From contig NZ_CP109442.1 in assembly GCF_036227205.1 (NCBI RefSeq), positions 7,936,001 to 8,000,000 on the forward strand: 64,000 bases of DNA. The letters run 5' to 3'. Made by a program: the position numbers and the translations under genes. Position 1 is the first letter of the stretch. Every line of letters starts with the position of its first letter. Shown here in pieces: positions 45,045 through 54,055 of the stretch. The notes beneath the pieces are model-generated. The model was given only the letters and a program-made list of their open reading frames with translations, ran no database searches and was not told where the DNA came from. Source of the stretch: Amycolatopsis sp. NBC_01480. Lineage in GTDB: Bacteria > Actinomycetota > Actinomycetes > Mycobacteriales > Pseudonocardiaceae.

Positions 45045-46411
45045 GCGAACGCGCTGAACCCGTCGGGCAGCGATCCGCGCTCGCGGCGCACGTCGATCGC
45101 TTCCAGCATCGCCACGAGGCGGCTCTCCAGGATGCCGTCCTTGTAGAACGAAGCGTCCGCGACGTCGCCCTCGAAGAAGATGGACGGGATGCCGAGCTTG
45201 TCCTGCGCCGACTTGGCCAGGAGCCGCTGCGGTCCGGTGAAGGCCCGGCACGTGCGCGTGGAGTGGAACACGAGACCGTCGAGGCCGTACTCCTCGCAGT
45301 CGCGCAGGGTCAGGTACTCCAGCGTTTTCGCGCCGTGGTTGGTGGGGCACAGGAGGTAGTGCTGGGCCATGCCCAGGATCGGGTCGCTGGTGTCGATCAG
45401 GTGCGGCTCCTGCCAGAAGGCGTTCTGGATGTAGCGGCCGGCCAGCACCGCGACGCCGTGCTCGGCGAATTTGCGGGACAGGTAGCCGAGCTTGTTCCAG
45501 TTCATGATGCCGTCGAAGTAGAGGCGGTACTTCTCGTCCTTGACCGCCGAGACGCCGTTGTCGATCCGGCCCTGGATCTCGTCGCGCACGTCGGCGAAAT
45601 AGTCGACGAGTGCCTGGTTCCCGGGCAGGAAGTTGATCGGCGCGACGCTGGCGATCCAGTCCCAGAACGTCGCCGGGGCCGGCTTCGCCTTGCACAGGTC
45701 GAGGCCTTCCCGGCGCAGCTCGCCGGCGCGCTTGATGTAGGTCATGCTTTCGCTCAGCGCGTCGTAATCGAACGGACGCCCGGTCTGGTTTTCCAGGAAT
45801 CCGATGAGTTCCCGAAGCTGATCCGCGACGAACCGGGATGCTGTTTCCCACTCCTCGCCCCGGAGGTAGCCGGAGTCCGGCTTGTTGCCCCAGAGGAAGG
45901 GGTGCGAGATGTTGAAGATCGGGAGTTCCTTGCCGAAGACGCGGTAGGAGATCCCGTCCCATTGCTGGCCCGTGCTGCAGCCCGCGTAGTTGTTGACGAA
46001 GAAGTCCGGCGCGGGCAGTTTCGCCGCGAGCACCTCCTGGTCGTGCACGCCGACCACCCCGGTCTGGTCGCCTTCGGTGCCCTGCAAGGTGAGTACGGAG
46101 CAGCCGAGGTGCGTGCGGGAATACGAGCACAGCTCGGCGTTGTAGCCGTATTCCGCGCCGGCCAGCTGAGCCGGTCCTTCGAGCCGCTGGGCCGCGAGGC
46201 GGGCCGCGAACGCCTCGCCGTGGCACCAGGCCAGTCCGGCCGCCTGGAACATCGGGTTGAGCGCGCCGCCGTTGTACCAGACGATTTTCTTGCCCCGCTC
46301 ACGCGCGGTGAAGAGGTCGTCCCAGTAATCGGAGATCATCTGGCCGCCGACGCGCGTCATCCCGAGCCGGTTGCTCTTGTCTTCGACGGGCTTTTCGATA
46401 CTTCCGAGCAT
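45041..46411 (-). CDS. 2-Hydroxyacyl-CoA dehydratase/benzoyl-CoA reductase-like subunit 1
   Basis: 456 residues of the HgdB/FldB/BcrC superfamily. Candidate cluster cysteines lie in AELCSYSRTHLG, VNNYAGCSTGQQW, LCPTNHGAKT and HSTRTCRAF. The C-terminal IPSIFFEGDVADASFYKD matches the family's GD motif region. It contributes one half of the iron-sulfur heterodimer receiving the activator electron. Follows the second subunit gene by 26 bp on the minus strand; stop overlaps the activator start. Confidence 0.87.
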   Translation of the reverse strand: MLGSIEKPVEDKSNRLGMTRVGGQMISDYWDDLFTARERGKKIVWYNGGALNPMFQAAGLAWCHGEAFAARLAAQRLEGPAQLAGAEYGYNAELCSYSRTHLGCSVLTLQGTEGDQTGVVGVHDQEVLAAKLPAPDFFVNNYAGCSTGQQWDGISYRVFGKELPIFNISHPFLWGNKPDSGYLRGEEWETASRFVADQLRELIGFLENQTGRPFDYDALSESMTYIKRAGELRREGLDLCKAKPAPATFWDWIASVAPINFLPGNQALVDYFADVRDEIQGRIDNGVSAVKDEKYRLYFDGIMNWNKLGYLSRKFAEHGVAVLAGRYIQNAFWQEPHLIDTSDPILGMAQHYLLCPTNHGAKTLEYLTLRDCEEYGLDGLVFHSTRTCRAFTGPQRLLAKSAQDKLGIPSIFFEGDVADASFYKDGILESRLVAMLEAIDVRRERGSLPDGFSAFA

Positions 46412-46437
46412 TTCAGTCGTCTCCCGTGGTTGCTGGC

Positions 46438-47604
46438 TCAGACGTGGACGGGCCGGCGGCGCAGGGCGCGCTCGACCAGTGCTTCGATCCGGGTGCGGAA
46501 GGATTCCAGCGGCATTCCCTCGTGCTCGGTCTCGAGCTGGAGCTGGGGGACTTCGGCCGCGTCGAGGGCTTTGCGAAGTTCCGGGTAGTACAGCATGTGC
46601 GGTTCGCAGAACTTCGGCATGAGGTGGATGACCGCTTCGGCGCCGCTGTGCCGGACGGCCTCGAGCAGGTAGGTGTCCCAGTCGGCATCCTGCTGCACCC
46701 GGGTCGGGCACGGGATGGTCACGTTGCGCCGCGCGTACCACCCGGCCAATGCGGCGATCGGATCACCCTCTTCCTCGACATCCGTGGAGAGGTAACGCCT
46801 TCCGTGGTACAGATCGTCGTCGACCACGATCGCCCCGCTGTCTTCGATCACCTCGAGCAGCTCGCGTCGTGGTGCGTGGCAGAGGTGTCCGGACAGATGC
46901 ACCCGGACGCGGTCGTCGCGCTCGGTGCGGTGGATCCCGGCCAGCGCTTCGAACAGCAGCGCGTGGTGTTCGACGGGGTCCATGACCATGCTCGAGACGA
47001 TGATGTCCTGAAGCTCGACCGGGCTGAGCGAGGCCTCACCCGCGCTGCGGGCGTCGAGCAGCTGCCGGATCAGACGGCGGTCGCGGTTGTAGGCTTCGAT
47101 GCTCTGGCGGAGCGCGCCCTGCTCGACCGGATTCCCGGTGAACCGTTCGATTTCGGCCCGGATCTCCGCCATCGTCTCCGTGACCTTGGCCGGCGCCCAC
47201 GAGTCGTTCATCGACGAGTTCAGCATGCCGAGGAAAACGGTGGTGTCCGGCTTGAGGGTCCGGGCGATCTCGGTGGCGCCGATCAGCTGGATGCAGTGGT
47301 CGGCGGTGAAGACGGCGTCGTAGAGGTCGAACCGGCCGGTTGCCACCTGGTCGGCCAGGTTGCGGGTGTACCCGCAGTAGAACTCGGCCAGCAGCGCCCG
47401 GCCTTCGGTGATCGGCTCCTGATCGTCCTGCACGATCACCGGCAGCGCGCCGGCCGCGTGCGCGAGCTCCCGCGGGAAGTTCATCGGCAGGATCGCGAGC
47501 ACGGCGCCGCCGGGGTGTTCGGCCCGCCATCGCCCGACGTAGGCGCGCGGATCGCGGGCCACGCCGACCAGTCGTTCCATGGCCTCGGAAGGCGCGTCGG
47601 TCAT
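46438..47604 (-). CDS. 2-Hydroxyacyl-CoA dehydratase/benzoyl-CoA reductase-like subunit 2
   Basis: 388 residues. LAILPMNFPRELAHAAGALPVIVQ opens the first Rossmann-like domain; FYCGYTRNLADQ, HLCHAPRRELLE and HLMPKFCEPHMLYYPELR hold candidate Fe-S cysteines; LQLETEHEGMPLESFRTRIEALVE is the family's C-terminal helix. With the 456-residue partner and the activator it forms the usual three-gene set. First gene of the minus-strand operon, divergent from the flavin enzyme at 47706. Confidence 0.87.
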   Translation of the reverse strand: MTDAPSEAMERLVGVARDPRAYVGRWRAEHPGGAVLAILPMNFPRELAHAAGALPVIVQDDQEPITEGRALLAEFYCGYTRNLADQVATGRFDLYDAVFTADHCIQLIGATEIARTLKPDTTVFLGMLNSSMNDSWAPAKVTETMAEIRAEIERFTGNPVEQGALRQSIEAYNRDRRLIRQLLDARSAGEASLSPVELQDIIVSSMVMDPVEHHALLFEALAGIHRTERDDRVRVHLSGHLCHAPRRELLEVIEDSGAIVVDDDLYHGRRYLSTDVEEEGDPIAALAGWYARRNVTIPCPTRVQQDADWDTYLLEAVRHSGAEAVIHLMPKFCEPHMLYYPELRKALDAAEVPQLQLETEHEGMPLESFRTRIEALVERALRRRPVHV

Positions 47605-47705
47605 GAGTGTGGTTCCTCTCCTGGGTTTCGTCGGATACTCTACGCCGCGTGTAACTGAGGCACAATGACCGTAGTGAGTCTGCGGGATCGTCCGAGGAGG
47701 CCGTT

Positions 47706-48755
47706 TTGTCGCCGATCGTCAACCGCTACACCCGTCTCGTCGGGATCGAGCACCCGATCGTCCAGGAGGGCCTGGGGCCGTTCCGCACGCCGAAGCTCGC
47801 CGCAGCAGTGTCCGAAGCGGGCGGGCTCGGCACTGTGTCGATGCCGGGCATGCCCGAGGACATCGCGCAAGGCGCACGCACCTTCCGTGCCCACATCGAA
47901 GAGTGCGCCTCGCTCACGGACCGGCCGTTCGCGGTGAACATCCCGGTGGGAGTCGACAGCTCGGGGAAAGTGCTCCCGTTCACTGACGCGTATATCCGGA
48001 CCGCGCTCGAGGCCAGGGAGGCCGACCCGGCGATCGCGCGGAGGCTGCGCGTGCTGACCACCTCGGCCGGCTTCCCCGGTCCTTACATCGCGGCGATCAA
48101 GGACGCGGGCCTGGTGCACCAGCACAAGGTCGGTTCGACCCGGCAGGCGGTGAAAGCCGCGGCGGCCGGCGTGGACGTGGTGATCGCGGCGGGGTTCGAG
48201 ATGGGCGGCCACGCGCCGAGCAAGGCGGTGCACACGTTCGTCCTCATTCCGAACGTCACCGAGGCGGTCGACGTGCCGGTGCTGCTCACCGGCGGGGCCC
48301 GGGACGCCCGTGGGCTCGCCGCCGCTCTCGCGCTCGGCGCCGAGGGGGTCGCCATGGGGACGCGCTTCATCACCAGTACTGCCAACTCCGACTGGCATCC
48401 CGCATACATCCAGGCGCTGCTGGACGCGGAAGAGGGTGACGATGTCGCCTTCGACGGTGTGTACGGCCCTTGCCGTGGCCTGCGGAACGCGGCGTCCCGG
48501 CGGCTGACCGAGGCGGCCGCACACCATGACGGCGGCGAAAAGCCGGATCAGGTCGAGCTGACCCGGTGGAAGATCGAGTCGATGCAGCGGGCGCAGACCG
48601 AGGGTGATGTCACGGACAGCCTGGTGCTGACCGGGCAGGTGGCGGCCGCGATCCACGACCTCGTGGACGTCGCCGAGTTCGTCCCCCGGATGGCGTCCGA
48701 GGCGGCCGAGATCCTGCAGTCCCTGGCGGCGCGGCTCGGGAGCCTCACAGCTTAA
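47706..48755 (+). CDS. Flavin-dependent oxidoreductase, nitronate monooxygenase/FabK/IpdC-like
   Basis: 349-residue TIM-barrel FMN protein. IEHPIVQEGLGPFRTPKLAAAVSEAGGLGTVS, then AGFEMGGHAPSK and VLLTGGARDARGLAAALALGAEGVAMGTRF, are family blocks with the flavin phosphate site. TTG start at 47706 behind GAGGAGG. Relatives include nitronate monooxygenases, FabK and IpdC of mycobacterial steroid catabolism; context favours action on an acyl-CoA over nitronates. Confidence 0.85.
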   Translation: MSPIVNRYTRLVGIEHPIVQEGLGPFRTPKLAAAVSEAGGLGTVSMPGMPEDIAQGARTFRAHIEECASLTDRPFAVNIPVGVDSSGKVLPFTDAYIRTALEAREADPAIARRLRVLTTSAGFPGPYIAAIKDAGLVHQHKVGSTRQAVKAAAAGVDVVIAAGFEMGGHAPSKAVHTFVLIPNVTEAVDVPVLLTGGARDARGLAAALALGAEGVAMGTRFITSTANSDWHPAYIQALLDAEEGDDVAFDGVYGPCRGLRNAASRRLTEAAAHHDGGEKPDQVELTRWKIESMQRAQTEGDVTDSLVLTGQVAAAIHDLVDVAEFVPRMASEAAEILQSLAARLGSLTA

Positions 48756-48762
48756 TGGTATG

Positions 48763-48777
48763 TTTGGTCAGTCCATT
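48763..48777. promoter_or_regulatory. GntR-type operator-like site C
   Basis: TTTGGTCAGTCCATT: same 6-3-6 layout as site B with one arm mismatch, 17 bp before the LLM-oxidoreductase start. Confidence 0.55.
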
Positions 48778-48793
48778 TGAGAAGGGTGACGGC

Positions 48794-49738
48794 ATGACGA
48801 CGAGGTCGAGCCGGGGCGAGCCGGGCCTCGAAGTCGGCGTGGCGCTGAACGACGAGCTGCTCATCGCTGACGGGGCGAAGCGCCGCGAGATCCTGAACCA
48901 CATCGCCGAAGCCGGGCTGGGCCACGTCACGGTCGGAGACCACATCAGCTTTCACGGTGGTGCCGGGTTCGACGGGATGGTCGCCGCGACTTCGATCCTG
49001 GCCGGGCACGACTCGCTGCGCGCGGTCATCGGCGTCTACCAGCTGGCTCTGCGCCATCCGATGGTGGCTGCGCGGCAAATGGCCACGTTGTCCCAGATCG
49101 CGCCCGGACGGCTCGTGTTCGGGGCCGGCGCCGGCGGCGAGGACCGCCTGGAGGTCGTGAACGCGGGGATCGATCCGGCCACGCGAGGCCGCCGGCTGGA
49201 TGAGAGCCTGGGGCTGCTGCGGCGCCTCGCCGACGGCGAGCCGATCGAGCACGAGGGCGAGTTCTTCCGCCTGCGGGACGCCCGGATCCTTCCCGCGCCG
49301 GTGCCGCGGGTGCCGATGGTGATCGGCGGCTCGGGTGACGTGGCGGTGCGGCGGACCGCCGAACACGGTGACGGCTGGATGGGGATCTTCTGCTCGGCGA
49401 GGCGATTCGGTGCCACGGCCGGGAAGATCCGGGCGGCCGCGGCGGAACGGGGCCGCGAGGTCTCCTGGTTCGGCCTCAGCATGTGGGTGGGCCTGGGGCG
49501 TGACGACTCGACGGCACGGCGGCTGCTCGGCGAACGGATGCAGGCGCTGTACAACCTTCCCCCGGAGAAGTTCCGGCATCTCACCGCGGCCGGGACGCCC
49601 GCCACGGTCGCCGCGGCGTTGCAGCCGTACGTCGACGCGGGCGCGCGGCATTTGACCCTGGTGGTCGCCGCGGAGTCGGTGCACGACGGGATCGAGATGG
49701 CCGGAGAGGTCCGCGGCCTGCTGGACGGGCGGTGCTGA
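48794..49738 (+). CDS. LLM-class flavin-dependent oxidoreductase
   Basis: 314 residues of the luciferase-like monooxygenase fold, F420 or FMN dependent. GLGHVTVGDHISFHGGAGFDG and RLVFGAGAGGEDRLEV, then VPRVPMVIGGSGDVAVRRTAEHGDGW, are typical. It heads a run with MDR and enoyl-CoA hydratase genes (gaps of 5 bp and an overlap), so its substrate is probably a pathway intermediate. ATG at 48794 has AAGGGTGA upstream. Confidence 0.88.
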   Translation: MTTRSSRGEPGLEVGVALNDELLIADGAKRREILNHIAEAGLGHVTVGDHISFHGGAGFDGMVAATSILAGHDSLRAVIGVYQLALRHPMVAARQMATLSQIAPGRLVFGAGAGGEDRLEVVNAGIDPATRGRRLDESLGLLRRLADGEPIEHEGEFFRLRDARILPAPVPRVPMVIGGSGDVAVRRTAEHGDGWMGIFCSARRFGATAGKIRAAAAERGREVSWFGLSMWVGLGRDDSTARRLLGERMQALYNLPPEKFRHLTAAGTPATVAAALQPYVDAGARHLTLVVAAESVHDGIEMAGEVRGLLDGRC

Positions 49739-49743
49739 ACTCG

Positions 49744-50739
49744 ATGCGCGCGGCGGTTCAACGACGGTACGGCGGGCCGGATGTGCTCGAGGCGGCCGAG
49801 CTGCCCGGTCCCGTCCCGGACCGGGACCATGCGGTGATCGAGCTGCGGGCGGCCGCGCTGAACTGGCATGACGTCCTCGTCCGGCGCGGGCAGTACCGCT
49901 CTCCCTTACCTCATGTCCCGGGCGCCGACGGGGCCGGCATCGACGTCGAGACCGGCGCCGAGGTGCTGGTGCTCCCCGCTCTTCGGTGGGGCGACGACGA
50001 GTCGGCGCCGGCTCCGGACTGGGAAATCCTCGGGGACCGGCGGCACGGCACGTACGCGGAAAAGGTCCGGGTGCCACGGGACTGTGTGTTTCCGAAGCCG
50101 CCCGGTCTGACGTGGGCCGAAGCGGCCGCTCTGCCGCTCGTGGGCCTGACCGCCTATCGCGCGCTGTTCACCCGGGGACGGCTTCGCGCGGGGGAGTCGT
50201 TGCTGGTGCTCGGTGCGGGTGGCGGAGTCGCGACGATGGCGGTCTCCCTCGCCTCGGCGGCCGGTGCCCACGTCGTGGTGACTTCCTCGGCCGAGGCCAA
50301 GATCGCCGCGGCCGGCGAACTCGGCGCGGTGGGCGGGGTTCGTTACGACCGGCCGGGATGGGTGGAGGCGGCCGTCGCGCGGTCACCGCGGCGGCGCGGG
50401 TTCGACCTCGTCCTCGACCCGGTCGGTTCCTGGGCCGACGCGCTCGCCACCCTGCGCCCGGGCGGGAGGCTGGTGGTGCTCGGTGCTTCGCGGGCCGAGT
50501 CGGCCACGCTCGCCGTCCGCCCGTACTACTTCGGGCAGTACGACCTGCTCGGCACGACGATGGGCAGCTCCCGCGATTTCGAAGGCCTGCTGCGGCTGCG
50601 CGCGGAGCATGCGGTCCCGCCGCCGGTCATCGACCGCGTCTTCCCGTTGGCCCAGGCGGCGAAGGCGCACGAGTACCTCGAAAGCGGCCGGGGATTCGGG
50701 AAGACCGTGCTCAGTACCGACGTGGAAGGGATCGTGTGA
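49744..50739 (+). CDS. MDR-family NADPH:quinone reductase/enoyl reductase-like protein
   Basis: 331 residues. MRAAVQRRYGGPDVLEAAELPGP starts the GroES-like domain, and LLVLGAGGGVATMAVSLASAAGAHVVVTS is the NADPH-binding Rossmann motif. No zinc-cysteine cluster, so it is of the quinone-oxidoreductase/crotonyl-CoA-reductase type. ATG 49744 is chosen; GTG 49732 overlaps the upstream stop. Confidence 0.87.
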   Translation: MRAAVQRRYGGPDVLEAAELPGPVPDRDHAVIELRAAALNWHDVLVRRGQYRSPLPHVPGADGAGIDVETGAEVLVLPALRWGDDESAPAPDWEILGDRRHGTYAEKVRVPRDCVFPKPPGLTWAEAAALPLVGLTAYRALFTRGRLRAGESLLVLGAGGGVATMAVSLASAAGAHVVVTSSAEAKIAAAGELGAVGGVRYDRPGWVEAAVARSPRRRGFDLVLDPVGSWADALATLRPGGRLVVLGASRAESATLAVRPYYFGQYDLLGTTMGSSRDFEGLLRLRAEHAVPPPVIDRVFPLAQAAKAHEYLESGRGFGKTVLSTDVEGIV

Positions 50740-51524
50740 TGAACGAGCCTCTTGTCCGCCACGAACTCGATGACCACGGCGTGGCGTACCTGACGCTGGA
50801 CTCCCCGGCCACCCGCAACGCCTTGAGCGACGCGATGCTCGACGAACTGCTGGCCGCGCTCGAGTCGGCGAGACAGGACGAGCGCGTTCGCGTGGTCGTC
50901 CTGGGTTCCTCGCACGACAAGGTGTTCTCGGCCGGCGGTGACCTGAAATCCTTCGCCGGCAACACTTCCACGGTCGTGAAGTACCAGGGCCTGGACCGGT
51001 TCCCCCGTCTCTACCAGGCCATCGGCGGCCTGGGGAAGCCGGTCATCTGCGCCGCCGGCGGCGACGTGCTCGCCGGGGCGTTCGGGGTGGCCCTCGCCTG
51101 CGACCTGGTGATCGCCAAGGAGGGCGTGCGGTTCGGGTGCCCCGAGATCAACGTGGGTGTTTTCCCGTTCATGATCTCCAGCCTGATCTACCGCAACGTC
51201 GATCGGTTGAAGGCCAACGAGTTGATGATGCTCGGCGAGCCGATCGACACGGCGGAGGCCCGGCGGCTGAACCTCGTCAACGCGGTGGTCCCGGCCGACC
51301 GGTTCGACGACGAGGTCCGGTCGTGGGCGCGCAAGGTCGCCGGCAAGTCCCCGTTGCTCATGCGGCTGGGCAAGGACGCGATCAACGCCACCCGGGACAT
51401 GAGCCTGCCGGACGCCCTGGAGGCCTTGCGGGCCCAGCTCGCCCTCGCGTTCACCACCGAGGACATCGTCGAAGGGGTGGCGGCTTTCCGGGAGAAGCGC
51501 GAGCCCGTGTGGAAGTTGCGGTGA
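50739..51524 (+). CDS. Enoyl-CoA hydratase/isomerase (crotonase family)
   Basis: 261 residues. FSAGGDLKSF is the oxyanion block, and GGDVLAGAFGVALACDLVIAKEGVRFGCPEINVG carries the second oxyanion Gly and the Glu of PEIN. The first catalytic Glu of true hydratases (GGGxE) appears replaced, which favours an isomerase or other crotonase chemistry. The start overlaps the MDR stop by one base. Confidence 0.88.
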   Translation: MNEPLVRHELDDHGVAYLTLDSPATRNALSDAMLDELLAALESARQDERVRVVVLGSSHDKVFSAGGDLKSFAGNTSTVVKYQGLDRFPRLYQAIGGLGKPVICAAGGDVLAGAFGVALACDLVIAKEGVRFGCPEINVGVFPFMISSLIYRNVDRLKANELMMLGEPIDTAEARRLNLVNAVVPADRFDDEVRSWARKVAGKSPLLMRLGKDAINATRDMSLPDALEALRAQLALAFTTEDIVEGVAAFREKREPVWKLR

Positions 51525-51550
51525 AGCAGGCCGCCCGACCTCGTTGATTC

Positions 51551-51581
51551 AACGGTCAGACCATTGTATGGTCGTACCAGT
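51551..51581. promoter_or_regulatory. GntR-type operator-like sites D1 and D2
   Basis: Tandem sites AACGGTCAGACCATT (51551-51565) and TATGGTCGTACCAGT (51567-51581), 16 bp apart, just before the acyl-CoA ligase at 51610. Confidence 0.65.
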
Positions 51582-51609
51582 ATTGCTGGCTGGAGGGCGG
51601 TAGGTTCGC

Positions 51610-53274
51610 ATGGACGCGAAGCTCGCGACGGTCCACGATCGTTACAGCGCCACGGAGATCGCCGCCTACTACGAGGCGGGGCTCTGGGAGCCGGCGAGCT
51701 TCACGGAGCTGGCGGCCCGGCAGGCCGCGGCCCGCCCCGACCGGCCGTTCCTGATCGACTCGACGTCTTCGGTGACCTTCGCCGAGTTCCGGGACCGGGC
51801 ACTGCGGCTCGCGGTCGGCCTCCGGCGCTCGGGCATCAGCCGCGGCGACCGCGTGGCGGTGCAACTGCCGAACTGGACCGAATTCCCGGTGCTGGCCGCG
51901 GCTCTCTCGCGCCTCGGCGCGATCCTCGTGCCGATCATGCCCATCTACCGGGAAGACGAGGTGGCGTACGTCCTGCGGCATTCGGGCGCGGTCGCGGCCG
52001 TGACCTGCGGGGAGTTCCGCAAGTTCGATCATCTCGGGATGTTCGCCGGACTGCTGCAGGAGATTCCGGGTCTGCGGCAGGTCTACCTCGCGCGCCCGGA
52101 CCGCGAGCTGGACCCGGCGGTCGCCACGCCGCTGTCGGATCTCGTCGCCGAGGGCAGCATCGAGGCGCTGGAAGCGGAAGCGGGCCCCGACAGCTCACCG
52201 GATGACGGGTTCCTGATCGTGTACACGTCGGGGACGACCTCGCGGCCCAAAGGCTGTTTCCACACGTTCAACACCCTGCGGGCAAGTGCGGCGGCGATCG
52301 CCGAGGGGCTCCGGTACAGCGAGCGGGACGTCCAATTCGGACCTTCGCCGATCACCCACAGCACGGGACTGGTCACCAGTGTGGTGCTGCCGCTGCTGAA
52401 GGGCGCGACCTCGTGCCTGATGGAGGTGTTCGAGCCGGAGGCGGCGCTGCGGTGGATCGAGCGGTACGGCTGCACAGCGGCGGTGACCGCGACCCCGTTC
52501 CTGCAGATGCTGATGTCGGCCTACGACCCGGAAAAGCACGACGCGAGCAGCCTGCGGTTCTGGGTGTGCGCCGGTTCGCCCATCCCGGGCGCGGTCATCG
52601 CGAAGGCGGGTGAGCTGTTCCCGGGCTGCCGGACGCTCAGCCTCTACGGGCGGTCGGAGAACATGCTGACCACGATGTGCACCGCCGCCGACCCGGCCGG
52701 GCAGGAGGCGCATTCGGACGGTGCCGCGGTGGCGGGCGCACAGGTCGAGGTCGTCGACCAGGACGGCCGCGAGGTCCCTCGCGGGGAGGAGGGGGACATC
52801 GCCTACCGGGGGCCGAGCCACATGCTGGAGTATTTCCGCGACGAAGCCCAGACCGAGGCCTTGTTCACCCCGGACGGCTTCTCCCGCTCGGGAGACCTCG
52901 GGCGGATGGACGCCGAGGGCTACGTCCGGGTCACCGGCCGGCTCAAGGACATCGTGATCCGGGGCGGCATGAACATCAGCGCGCGGGAGGTCGAGGACCA
53001 CCTCGCCGACCACCCCGGCATCGCCGGCGTCGCGGTCGTCGGGATGCCGGACGAGCGGCTCGGTGAAAAGGTGTGCGCCTACGTCACCCCGGCCGGGCCG
53101 GGTGCCGGGCCGACGCTGCGGGAGATCACCGATTTCCTCCGCGCGCGGCACGTCGCCGTGCAGAAGCTGCCGGAGCGGCTCGAGGTGGTGTCCGAGCTGC
53201 CGATGACGGCCACGGGGAAGGTGAAGAAGCACGAACTCCGGGAAGACATCAGGAAGAAGCTGGCATCGGCCTGA
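51610..53274 (+). CDS. Acyl-CoA ligase (AMP-forming), FadD-type 2
   Basis: 554 residues. IVYTSGTTSRPKGCFHT is the phosphate loop, LYGRSENM the A5 motif, GRLKDIVIRGGMNISAREVE the A8 hinge, and TATGKVKKHELRE carries the catalytic Lys. It resembles cyclohexanecarboxylate- or long-chain acyl-CoA ligases. Preceded by tandem operator-like sites D1/D2, and followed convergently by the TetR gene. Confidence 0.93.
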   Translation: MDAKLATVHDRYSATEIAAYYEAGLWEPASFTELAARQAAARPDRPFLIDSTSSVTFAEFRDRALRLAVGLRRSGISRGDRVAVQLPNWTEFPVLAAALSRLGAILVPIMPIYREDEVAYVLRHSGAVAAVTCGEFRKFDHLGMFAGLLQEIPGLRQVYLARPDRELDPAVATPLSDLVAEGSIEALEAEAGPDSSPDDGFLIVYTSGTTSRPKGCFHTFNTLRASAAAIAEGLRYSERDVQFGPSPITHSTGLVTSVVLPLLKGATSCLMEVFEPEAALRWIERYGCTAAVTATPFLQMLMSAYDPEKHDASSLRFWVCAGSPIPGAVIAKAGELFPGCRTLSLYGRSENMLTTMCTAADPAGQEAHSDGAAVAGAQVEVVDQDGREVPRGEEGDIAYRGPSHMLEYFRDEAQTEALFTPDGFSRSGDLGRMDAEGYVRVTGRLKDIVIRGGMNISAREVEDHLADHPGIAGVAVVGMPDERLGEKVCAYVTPAGPGAGPTLREITDFLRARHVAVQKLPERLEVVSELPMTATGKVKKHELREDIRKKLASA

Positions 53275-53306
53275 GACCGGGGGAGCCCGGGTACCCCGGA
53301 GCCGCC

Positions 53307-53927
53307 TCAGCTCGTGCGGGCGCGGTCGCCGGAAGAACTGGCGCCCTCCTCCAGCCCGGGCAGCCCGGCGGTGGTGAGCAGGCGGAGGGTTTCCTCGATG
53401 TCCGTGGACTGCGCGGTCCGCCGCGGCCAGTTCGAGACCGAGAAGATCATGCCGAGGACGGCCTGGGCCGCCACCGGAATCCGGTGGCCGGCGTCCGGGT
53501 AGCGGTGTCCCAGCAGCTCTTCCCAGCGCGCCGTGTACTGGGCCCGGCGGCGATCGAACGGGCGGCGCCACGGGTCCGCGAGCGAGCGCACGTCCCGCTG
53601 GTAGAGGTTGACCAGCTCGCGGTGCTCGACGGCGAAGGTGATGTGGTGGCGGACGGCGCGGTCGAGATCCGGTCCGGGATCCCCGTGCACGGGGATCGTC
53701 GCGCTGACGAGTTCGTCCAGCGCCTCGTTCAGCAAGGTCGCCAGGATCTCGTCCTTGCCGGAGAAGTGCCGGTACAGCGAAGGGCCGCTGAGCCCCGCCC
53801 GTTTCCCGATCTCGTCGACCCCGACGCCGTGGAAACCCTTCTCGTAGAAGGCTTCGGTGGCGGCTTCGAGGATCCTGCGCTCCCTGTCCACCCGGCGCAG
53901 CCTACCAGGTTCGGAACGTTCGTTCAC
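53307..53927 (-). CDS. TetR-family transcriptional regulator
   Basis: 206 residues from GTG 53927 (a longer frame exists, start uncertain). The helix-turn-helix ILEAATEAFYEKGFHGVGVDEIGKRAGLSGPSLYRHFSGKDEILATLL is textbook. The ligand domain resembles acyl-CoA-responsive regulators such as KstR2-type or FadR-type TetR proteins of actinomycetes. Divergent from the acyl-CoA dehydrogenase at 54056; site E lies between. Confidence 0.87.
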   Translation of the reverse strand: MNERSEPGRLRRVDRERRILEAATEAFYEKGFHGVGVDEIGKRAGLSGPSLYRHFSGKDEILATLLNEALDELVSATIPVHGDPGPDLDRAVRHHITFAVEHRELVNLYQRDVRSLADPWRRPFDRRRAQYTARWEELLGHRYPDAGHRIPVAAQAVLGMIFSVSNWPRRTAQSTDIEETLRLLTTAGLPGLEEGASSSGDRARTS

Positions 53928-53980
53928 CGGTGTGCGTTCCAGCTGGAGGTTTCGTATTCGGTCGACGGCACTGTTGTCGA

Positions 53981-53995
53981 TTAGGTCTGACCATT
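53981..53995. promoter_or_regulatory. GntR-type operator-like site E
   Basis: TTAGGTCTGACCATT, same layout, in the gap between tetR and the acyl-CoA dehydrogenase at 54056. Confidence 0.55.
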
Positions 53996-54055
53996 GTAGC
54001 CTTTGACGGAGTGGTGTCACTGGCGAAGCCGCGGCGATCGGCGAAGGGCGGGGAG

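Noticed and set aside
44106..47604. Naming the operon as benzoyl-CoA reductase (bcrABCD)
   Set aside because: Only one ATPase gene is present; class I benzoyl-CoA reductase needs two, so the broader dehydratase-type name is used.
47605..47705. GntR-type palindrome in the gap between the dehydratase operon and the flavin oxidoreductase
   Set aside because: No TGGTNNNACCA-like sequence with matching arms could be found there.
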